Positions 30,766 through 36,892 of a stretch of 36,892 nucleotides of DNA are shown piece by piece; within the stretch, counting starts at the first letter, position 1; the number at the start of each line of letters is the position of its first letter. The position numbers were made by a program, and so were the translations under genes. The notes under the pieces were generated by a model. It did no database searches and had not been told where the DNA came from. It saw nothing but the letters and a program-made list of their open reading frames with translations. Origin of the DNA: Alphaproteobacteria bacterium (lineage in GTDB: Bacteria; Pseudomonadota; Alphaproteobacteria; Micropepsales; Micropepsaceae); contig PLJH01000024.1 of the NCBI GenBank assembly GCA_003139615.1, positions 1,274-38,165 on the forward strand, read 5' to 3'.

Positions 30766-31602
30766 TCAGATCAAAGGCGGCGCGCCGTCGCCGATGTCGA
30801 GTGCGCGAGCTTCCTCGCAGAAATCGTTCCACAAAGAATTTCGAAGTCCCAGGCGCTGTGCGAGATCGCGGACCGCCGAGAGATCGTGAGCGCCACGAAT
30901 ATTGAGCAACCTGCCCCGATGCCATATCTCGTTCCAATATGCCCGAAAGAATGTTCGGACGGGTTCCCCCTGCAGATGCAACCCGGGCCTGTCGAGCGGC
31001 GGAATGCCGGTCCAATATCCGCCCAGCAGGAAATCGTTTTCGTCGAAGAAATATCCGCCGATTGCCGGTGCAACGTCGCTTGTTCCGACACAATAAGCCT
31101 TCACGTGATAAGAGCAGCCATCGTAGCGCATGATGTTAGCCAGGACTTCCTTGAGGCGATCGAGCGAGTAAAAAATCTCGACTCTCTGGACTTCGATGGA
31201 ACGCGAACGGAGCCGCTCGCTGATAGTGGCGCGGAATTCCGTTTGGACATAGGCCGCCGTCGAATATGGCGCCGCAAGGCGGAGGGCCTGAAGGCGATTT
31301 TGGGTCCGGCCAAGCAACTGAATCAGCAATGATGGAAGTTCTTCCACAGTATCGACGACTTCCGCGCGGACGGGTTGCGTCTCCGCATCCGGCGCGGCCG
31401 AGAAAAGTGCTTCGATATCGGTTTCAAGCGCATGTGCCAGCGCCAATCGATGACTCGAGCGCGGAGCATATTTGCCGGCTTCCCACGCCGAAACCGCAGT
31501 GACGTCGACATGCAGACGGACGGCGATATCCTGACGGGAGAGGCCCCGCATTTGCCGTAGCCGCTTGATGCGAGACCCTATCGATGGGCGTGTTTGTTCC
31601 AA
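30766..31602 (-). CDS. XRE-family transcriptional regulator with C-terminal sensor-like domain
   Basis: The 278-residue protein has an N-terminal HTH (residues 8-62; RIKRLRQMRGLSRQDIA, VTAVSAWEAGKYAPR). A C-terminal domain of about 190 residues follows, with IEVQRVEIFYSLDRLKEVLANIMRYDG, given here as VEIFYSLDRL, and GYWTGIPPLDRPGLHLQGEP. I do not recognise that domain. The start codon is TTG at 31602, chosen because the HTH begins at once and no ATG or GTG precedes it before a stop codon; GGGA lies upstream. It sits upstream of the retropepsin-like gene and is divergent from the DUF6600 gene across an AT-rich gap. Confidence 0.85.
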   Translation of the reverse strand: MEQTRPSIGSRIKRLRQMRGLSRQDIAVRLHVDVTAVSAWEAGKYAPRSSHRLALAHALETDIEALFSAAPDAETQPVRAEVVDTVEELPSLLIQLLGRTQNRLQALRLAAPYSTAAYVQTEFRATISERLRSRSIEVQRVEIFYSLDRLKEVLANIMRYDGCSYHVKAYCVGTSDVAPAIGGYFFDENDFLLGGYWTGIPPLDRPGLHLQGEPVRTFFRAYWNEIWHRGRLLNIRGAHDLSAVRDLAQRLGLRNSLWNDFCEEARALDIGDGAPPLI

Positions 31603-31953
31603 ATTTCCCGAATCTCCCTAAAACTCTTCAAAACTCATACTTAAAGAGTCTTCATCAGCCTGACAATACTGTGTTGTCTACTTGCTGTATTGCGCTAATA
31701 AATGCAGCTGAAGTTGGGGGATCGGTAAGCCAAGCAAAATTCTGTTTTGGCGAAATTGAAACAGAGTAAATCTGCCGATGCGCTCGCGGTTCACGCGGGC
31801 GCAAACGGGGATCGTATGCCGAAATACTGACTTTTAGGCGTCAGTACTTGTCGGCAGTTTCTTTATCTTTGTGGGGCGGGCCAAACCGTTCTCCGCTGTG
31901 GGCGACAGGAAGCTTCCCGGAATTTCCGGGCGCGATTCGAGGGGATGCAGACG
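31603..31953. promoter_or_regulatory. AT-rich divergent promoter region, XRE regulator / DUF6600 gene
   Basis: These 351 bases are clearly more AT-rich than their surroundings, mainly from 31610 to 31780. Inverted pairs here are ACTCTT/AAGAGT (31623-31649) and CAATAC/GTATTG (31664-31692), plus the stronger dyad listed separately. They are candidates for binding sites of the XRE regulator. A short plus-strand open frame that starts inside the regulator gene has no ribosome site and is not taken as a gene. Confidence 0.5.
31825..31846. promoter_or_regulatory. Operator-like dyad TACTGAC / GTCAGTA
   Basis: A perfect 7-bp inverted repeat, TACTGAC (31825-31831) and GTCAGTA (31840-31846), with an 8-base spacer. 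It lies about 108 bases upstream of the DUF6600 gene start. Its symmetry and position suggest a repressor or activator site. As RNA it would form only a modest hairpin without a T-run. Confidence 0.45.
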
Positions 31954-33777
31954 ATGAACAACAGGATCGGTTTGATAGCCGGCGGTGCGGTTGCGATTCT
32001 GGCAGCAGCCGGAATCTGGAATTGGACGAATAACGGCCAACTCAAGTTATGGGCGGAAGGCGTTCATGCGGTCGACTTCCGCAACGGGCCTGTCGAGGTC
32101 TTCAGTACGGCCTGCGCCGACCCGCAACTCACGACAGCGGGCGTCACGTCAGTGCCGTTGCATGACGGCAATTACGAACTCGGACAATACCAGTTCGAAC
32201 TGGTGGGCGACGTAAAGTATGGAGATGTTTCGGGCCATACGAATTCCGACGACGGCGAAAAGGCCGTATTCGTCGGAAGCTGCACGTCGAACGGCCAGAC
32301 TTCGCAGGTGTTGTTCGTATATGGGCTGGAAAACGGAAAACCGGTGCGCCTTGCGACGGCAAACCTTTCCGGCACCGGCAACAGCCTTGTTCAGTCCTAT
32401 GATGTGCGCGACGGCGCCATCCAGATCAAGCAGAACCAGGGCGATCCGCCCAAGCTTTCGACGCTGACCTACGCGTTGCTGAACGGCAACCTGACAAGCC
32501 TCGGACAGGCGGGAGGTCCCGCCGTTGCGCAAGACAGCACGGACAGCGACGTGGCAGAAGCCGACACATCGTCCGGCGACGACAAGGTCAGCTACCAGTA
32601 TTTCGAACAAAAGCTTTCGCCCTATGGCACCTGGATCAATCATCCGCGCTGGGGACGGGTGTGGCACCCCACGTCTGTTCCGGCGGATTTTCGGCCCTAC
32701 CAGAACGGCCATTGGGAAAACACCGCCGATTACGGCACCGTCTGGGTCTCGGATTATGCCTGGGGCGACATCGCATTCCACTATGGCCGTTGGGGCTACG
32801 ATCCCGATTACGGATGGCTTTGGGTTCCCGGTTATGTCTGGGGACCATCATGGGTCGTTTGGCGTGCCGGTGACGGCAACATCGGTTGGTTTCCGATGCC
32901 GCCGGGCGATTACGAGGGCGAGGGTGATTATCCCGACAATTTCGACGCCTGGTACGGCTATCGCGATCTCTACGGCGCGGCATTCGATGCCGCCGCATTC
33001 TATGCCATGTGGTCCTTCGTACCGGCAGTCGACATTTTCGACCCCGGCATAAACACCTACGTCATCGACCGCGGCCGGTATGGCGGATTCATCGGTCGCA
33101 CGGCAGGCTGGACGCGCTACGGCATCTTTCACGGCCATGTCTTCGATCGCAGCATCGACCCGCACCGCTTCGAGGCGGCGTTCCATCGCCCGATGCCGAT
33201 CGGCACGCGGCACGATTTCGCTGCGCATCATGGCTTGGTGACGTCATTTGCCGGCGGCCGCGGAATTGAACAGCGCGAACATCTGGCGGGTCATTTCAGC
33301 GAGCATGTTTCCAGTGAGCACGGCTTCAGGGCGTCGGGCAGCGGTTTGGCAGGCACTCATGGCGGCTTCGGGAGCAGCGGCCACACAACCTTCAAAAGCA
33401 CATCTCACGCCGGTTTCGGAAGCACATCGCACAGCGGCTTTGGGAGCACATCCCACGCCGGCTTCGACAGCACATCTCATGGGAGCTTCCACAGCAGTTC
33501 CCACGCCGGATTCGAAAGCACGGCCCACACGGGCTTTGGGGGCGATCCCCATACCGGTTTTGGCGGCGGTGCTCCGAGCGGAGGCTTTGGTGGATCGGGG
33601 CACTCGAGTCTTGGCGGCGGCGCGGCTCCAACGGGATTCGGCGGCTCACAGCGTCCAAGTTTCGGCGGATCAAGTCCGGGCGGCACAACCGCGCCCCGGA
33701 CAGTTGGCACGCCGCTGATGCGCTCGGTTCCGGTAGCCCAGCCCAAGACAAGCTCCTGCCACGCCAAGCATTGCTGA
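31954..33777 (+). CDS. DUF6600-like exported protein with Gly/Ser/His repeat tail
   Basis: The 607-residue protein has an N-terminal hydrophobic segment (GLIAGGAVAILAAAGIW) acting as signal or anchor. Residues 10-200 are of unknown fold. The DUF6600-type aromatic-rich domain (about 215-330) has SPYGTWINHPRWGRVWHP, WVSDYAWGDIAFHYGRWG and GWLWVPGYVWGPSWV. The tail (about 470-600) is Gly/Ser/His/Phe-rich, with eight 8-residue repeats of the type STSHAGFG, and ends SCHAKHC, where two Cys and two His could bind metal. The ATG at 31954 lies 9 bases after GAGGGG; the ATG at 31945 directly abuts it. Function unknown; cell-surface location inferred. Confidence 0.8.
   Translation: MNNRIGLIAGGAVAILAAAGIWNWTNNGQLKLWAEGVHAVDFRNGPVEVFSTACADPQLTTAGVTSVPLHDGNYELGQYQFELVGDVKYGDVSGHTNSDDGEKAVFVGSCTSNGQTSQVLFVYGLENGKPVRLATANLSGTGNSLVQSYDVRDGAIQIKQNQGDPPKLSTLTYALLNGNLTSLGQAGGPAVAQDSTDSDVAEADTSSGDDKVSYQYFEQKLSPYGTWINHPRWGRVWHPTSVPADFRPYQNGHWENTADYGTVWVSDYAWGDIAFHYGRWGYDPDYGWLWVPGYVWGPSWVVWRAGDGNIGWFPMPPGDYEGEGDYPDNFDAWYGYRDLYGAAFDAAAFYAMWSFVPAVDIFDPGINTYVIDRGRYGGFIGRTAGWTRYGIFHGHVFDRSIDPHRFEAAFHRPMPIGTRHDFAAHHGLVTSFAGGRGIEQREHLAGHFSEHVSSEHGFRASGSGLAGTHGGFGSSGHTTFKSTSHAGFGSTSHSGFGSTSHAGFDSTSHGSFHSSSHAGFESTAHTGFGGDPHTGFGGGAPSGGFGGSGHSSLGGGAAPTGFGGSQRPSFGGSSPGGTTAPRTVGTPLMRSVPVAQPKTSSCHAKHC
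33373..33564 (+). repeat. Eight 24-bp tandem coding repeats
   Basis: Units run from 33373 in steps of exactly 24 bases to 33564, each starting mostly with AGCACATC and encoding an 8-residue unit near STSHAGFG. The third to fifth units are the most alike; the ends diverge. Exact 24-base periodicity without frame change suggests growth and loss by replication slippage, so copy number may vary between strains. Confidence 0.85.
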
Positions 33778-33861
33778 CTATCGGCTTATTGCCGCGGGCG
33801 AATGGCGATTTCATGGACTGGAGCCTGCGGAATGAAAAACAAACCGGAAGGGGGAGACAGG

Positions 33862-35049
33862 ATGCGAAAGATTCCCGGCGCTAACAGGATTTCCATCGCG
33901 GCGTCGATAGGCGCCTTCATGCTCGCGACATCGGCTGTGATTCCGGTGAGCGCATTTGCGAAGGACGCCGACACGCCTGCAATGGATCCGAACGCCGAAT
34001 TGACCGATCAGAAACTCAACCCTGCAGTCGGCAAGATTCTGTCGGACGCAATCGTCTCTTACAACGCAAGAGAGTACAGGGACGCGGAAAAGAAGATCGA
34101 TGATGCGCGCGCAATACCGTCACTTACAGCCTATGACAAATTTCAAATCGAAAATCTAAATGCGACCGTGGAGCATGCCCGGGGGAATGACGACGGCGCG
34201 CTGTTATCCTATGAGGCAATGGCGTCAAATCCGGCCACGCCACAATCCGATCACGCCGCTGTCTATGCCAGCTGTATCACGCTGAATGCGCATCAAAAGC
34301 ATTATCTGCGGGCCATTCAATACGGCAGGCTGCTGGAACGGATGCATCTCCTGAATGCTGAAGCTTCAGCGAACTTCGCGAAGGCCTATTACGCCGCGGG
34401 CCTGTTTGCCGATGCCGAACGGACCGCACAGGCCGCGATCGCTGCCGGCGTGACAGACGCCAAAACAAATGAAAAGTTGCAGGAGCTTGTTCACGACAGC
34501 CAGGAAAAAATGGGCGAGCGGGCGCAGGATACGGGAGAGCAGGTCGCGCGCGGGCTCTTCGGTGCAATTCTGGGCGGCGTTGCCACAGGATTGACCGGTC
34601 AGGTCGTGACGCCGGATGTGGGCATCAGAACGCAGGACCAAGCCAAGGCCGAAGCGCCGACCTACGCCGCCCAGGCCGGGCAGCAAGCCGCCGCCGAATC
34701 GATTGCCACGGATCCTTCCCTCGAGCGCGTCGTCTACGCCGATTTTTTTGCAACAGAGGTTTCACCGAAGGAAAAGAAAAGAGCGCAGGCCTATTTCAAC
34801 GCTGCGAGCGACTTTTACGGGAAGAACAATTACGCAGCTGCAGCCGGCGATTTACGCAAGACTCTCGATATCGATCCGACGAATTCGGCGGCCAACTACT
34901 ACTACGCCGACTGTCTGGCGCGTCAGAACGGCGATCCCATCGACGTTGTGGATTATCTGACGCGCGCTGTGGTGTTCGGGGCGGGAGACGAAAACGCGAC
35001 CATGGCCAAGACGGCCTTGCAGGGCCTCGCAACACCAAGCGCCGGTTAG
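33862..35049 (+). CDS. Exported TPR-repeat protein
   Basis: The 395-residue protein has a signal peptide (about residues 1-33, ending VSAFA). Helical tetratricopeptide-like repeats lie at about 55-220 (for example YNAREYRDAEKKID, AVYASCITLNAHQKHYLRAI, ANFAKAYYAAGLFADAERTA). A Gly-rich stretch ARGLFGAILGGVATGLTG follows, and a last TPR pair lies at about 315-380 (YFNAASDFYGKNNYAAAAGDL). Such proteins act as scaffolds, here probably in the periplasm. GGGGGAGACAGG directly precedes the ATG at 33862. It follows the DUF6600 gene by 84 bases on the same strand, so a shared envelope role is possible. Confidence 0.8.
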   Translation: MRKIPGANRISIAASIGAFMLATSAVIPVSAFAKDADTPAMDPNAELTDQKLNPAVGKILSDAIVSYNAREYRDAEKKIDDARAIPSLTAYDKFQIENLNATVEHARGNDDGALLSYEAMASNPATPQSDHAAVYASCITLNAHQKHYLRAIQYGRLLERMHLLNAEASANFAKAYYAAGLFADAERTAQAAIAAGVTDAKTNEKLQELVHDSQEKMGERAQDTGEQVARGLFGAILGGVATGLTGQVVTPDVGIRTQDQAKAEAPTYAAQAGQQAAAESIATDPSLERVVYADFFATEVSPKEKKRAQAYFNAASDFYGKNNYAAAAGDLRKTLDIDPTNSAANYYYADCLARQNGDPIDVVDYLTRAVVFGAGDENATMAKTALQGLATPSAG

Positions 35050-35086
35050 CCTATCGAATAAACGGATCAAGTCGGTCGGCGCGTTC

Positions 35087-36892
35087 TCAAATCGAGATCT
35101 GGGTGCCCAGTTCGACGACCCGGTTGGGCGGCAGGTGATAGAAGCGCACGGGCGACAGCGCCGAAGACGCGAGCCGCATATAGAGCCATGTGCGCCATTG
35201 CCCGAGGGCGGGATGCTCGGCCGGCACCAATGTCTCGCGCCCGATGAAGAACGTCGTGGTCTCGACGTCGAGCGCGAGCCCGAAAGGACGCGCGGCTTCC
35301 AGCGCCAGCGGCACGTCCGGCGTTTCGAAGAAGCCGTAATGGATGTCGATGCTGAAAAAGCCCTTGCCCAGCTTTTTTACGTGGATGCGTTTGGCCGCGG
35401 GCACCATCGGCGCATCCTCGACCGTCACATGTGCAAGCACAACGCGCTCATGCAGCACCTTGTTGTGCTTGAGATTGTGCAGAAGTGCGCCCGGAACCGC
35501 ATCGTTGCGCGCGGTCAGAAACACCGCCGTGCCGGCGACTCTTACCGGCGTCTTGTCGGCGCGTTCGAGGAAAAGTCCGAGCGGCAGAGATTCGCTGCGG
35601 ATTTTTTCCAGATGCGCGCGGCGGCCCATCCGCCAGGTTTCCATGAACAGGAACACCGCGGCCGCGATGGCGAGCGGGAACCAGCCGCCCTGCACGATCT
35701 TGAGCGAATTGGCGGCGAGGAACGAAAGGTCGATGAGCCCGAGCGGAATGAAAACCGCCAGCGCCCAACGCAAACCCCAATTCCATTGGCGCGCGGCGAC
35801 GATGGCGCAGAGGAAGGTGCTGATCACCATCACGCCCGTTACGGCAATGCCGTAAGCCCAGGCGAGCGCATCGGAACTGCGGAAGATCAGCACGATCAGG
35901 ACCACGCCGATACACAGAACGGCGTTCACACGCGGCACATAGATCTGGCCTTCTTCGGCGGCAGAGGTGTGGCGGATTTCCATGCGCGGCAACTGGCCGA
36001 GCTGCACGGCCTGCCGCGTGATCGAATAGACGCCCGAAATCACCGATTGCGATGCGATCACGGTTGCGACCGTTGCCAGCAGCACGAGCGGATAATGCGC
36101 CCAATGCGGTGCGGAATCGAAGAACAGGTAATCGAGCGCTTTCGGATTGCGCAGCAGCGTGGCGCCTTGTCCGAAATAGTTCAGCACCAATGCCGGCAGC
36201 ACGAGATAGACCCACGCATTGCGGATCGGTCCTTTGCCGAAATGGCCCATGTCGGCGTAGAGCGCTTCGCAGCCGGTGACGGCGAGCACCACGGCGCCGA
36301 GCGCGACAAACCCTGTCCACGGCGCGCGCAGGAACAGCGCCATTCCATAATAAGGATTGAGCGCTGCGAGAATCACGGGCGTGCGCAGGATGGCGAAAAT
36401 GCCGATGATTCCGAGCGTCGAGAACCACACGAGCATGATGGGGCCGAACAACCGGCCGATCGCGGCCGTGCCGCGGTTTTCCATCAGGAACAATCCCACG
36501 AGGATGACGAGGGTGAGTGGAATGACGATCGGGACGAGGGCCGAACTTTCCGAGCCGAGACCTTCGACCGCGCTCAACACGGAAATGGCCGGCGTGATCA
36601 TGCCGTCGCCGAAAAACAGCGCGAGTCCCAAGATCGCCGCGACGCCGATCCAGCGCTTGAAGCGGCGGCCGATGCGATGCGAGCGATGCGCAAGCGCCGC
36701 CAGTGCGAGAACGCCGCCTTCGCCGTCATTGTCGGCGCGCATGATGAGCGTGACGTATTTGAGCGTCACCACGATCATCAACGACCAGAAGATGAGAGAT
36801 AGTGCTGCCATCACCGCGAAATTGAGCGGCAGCGAAGCGCCGATCGCCTGCACCGAGTTGCGCATGGCGTAAAGCGGGCTCGTGCCGATGTC
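35087..36892 (-). CDS. kup: Kup-family potassium uptake protein, N-terminus cut by window end
   Basis: The frame is open to the window edge and gives 601 residues, nearly the full Kup length of about 620-640. The edge reads DIGTSPLYAMRNSV, the first-helix signature of Kup that includes the GDIGTSPLYA motif. About 12 hydrophobic segments follow, with FFGDGMITPAISVLSAVEG and a C-terminal cytosolic domain from about residue 450. Kup is a K+:H+ symporter of the inner membrane. The start codon and some 20-30 residues lie beyond the window. Its stop faces that of the TPR gene 37 bases away. Confidence 0.95.
   Translation of the reverse strand, partial: DIGTSPLYAMRNSVQAIGASLPLNFAVMAALSLIFWSLMIVVTLKYVTLIMRADNDGEGGVLALAALAHRSHRIGRRFKRWIGVAAILGLALFFGDGMITPAISVLSAVEGLGSESSALVPIVIPLTLVILVGLFLMENRGTAAIGRLFGPIMLVWFSTLGIIGIFAILRTPVILAALNPYYGMALFLRAPWTGFVALGAVVLAVTGCEALYADMGHFGKGPIRNAWVYLVLPALVLNYFGQGATLLRNPKALDYLFFDSAPHWAHYPLVLLATVATVIASQSVISGVYSITRQAVQLGQLPRMEIRHTSAAEEGQIYVPRVNAVLCIGVVLIVLIFRSSDALAWAYGIAVTGVMVISTFLCAIVAARQWNWGLRWALAVFIPLGLIDLSFLAANSLKIVQGGWFPLAIAAAVFLFMETWRMGRRAHLEKIRSESLPLGLFLERADKTPVRVAGTAVFLTARNDAVPGALLHNLKHNKVLHERVVLAHVTVEDAPMVPAAKRIHVKKLGKGFFSIDIHYGFFETPDVPLALEAARPFGLALDVETTTFFIGRETLVPAEHPALGQWRTWLYMRLASSALSPVRFYHLPPNRVVELGTQISI

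Noticed and set aside
31584-31769. 61-codon plus-strand frame in the AT-rich gap
   Set aside because: It starts inside the regulator gene on the opposite strand, lacks a ribosome site and shows no motif.
35135-36802. Plus-strand open frame of 555 codons
   Set aside because: It is antisense to kup, dominated by Arg, Glu, His and Asp, and has no domain.

Overview
The window looks like chromosomal DNA of a GC-rich alphaproteobacterium. This is inferred from gene families and arrangement: a CYP153-type P450, a psd-pssA pair, TadE/TadG pilus proteins, a FrmR/RcnR regulator facing an OprB-type porin, Kup, and palindromic intergenic repeats. I cannot place it to genus. No rRNA, tRNA, CRISPR array, prophage or insertion sequence was seen, and most genes are complete.

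Left third (1-11.3 kb): a small VOC protein converges on a CYP153-type alkane-hydroxylase P450. The P450 is divergent from a PBP4-type D,D-carboxypeptidase (dacB). An overlapping operon follows: secreted GH3 beta-glucosidase, glucokinase and a FucP-type sugar transporter, which together can split beta-glucosides, import the sugar and phosphorylate it. An APC amino-acid permease and an EthA/AlmA-type flavin monooxygenase come next.

Middle (11.3-22 kb): pssA and psd (phosphatidylethanolamine synthesis) on the minus strand, a possible short antitoxin-like gene, a secreted MORN-repeat protein with a cysteine-bearing C-terminal domain, a DUF3574 protein, a TonB-dependent receptor behind a DUF2946 protein, then a TadG-like and two TadE-like proteins. 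A palindromic repeat element lies inside the Tad group, and two CtrA-like sites lie upstream of it.

The metal-response block (21.9-25.5 kb) is the most interesting part. A FrmR/RcnR-type repressor and an OprB-type porin are divergent around two ATACC/GGTAT dyads. Downstream of the repressor, on the same strand, are two tandem short ORFs (38 and 40 codons). Between them lies a long hairpin that would sequester the ribosome-binding site of the second ORF. The second ORF ends 10 bases before a 175-residue protein that starts like an Nramp metal transporter but loses the rest of that fold, followed by an MgtC-family protein. This resembles a leader-peptide-controlled metal operon and is my best candidate for an undescribed system.

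Right part (25.5-36.9 kb): a di-heme cytochrome c, rlmI, a palindromic repeat cluster, a type-B carboxylesterase, an XRE regulator paired with a two-domain retropepsin-like protease, a DUF6600-like protein with eight 24-bp tandem repeats, a TPR protein, and a Kup potassium transporter cut by the window end.
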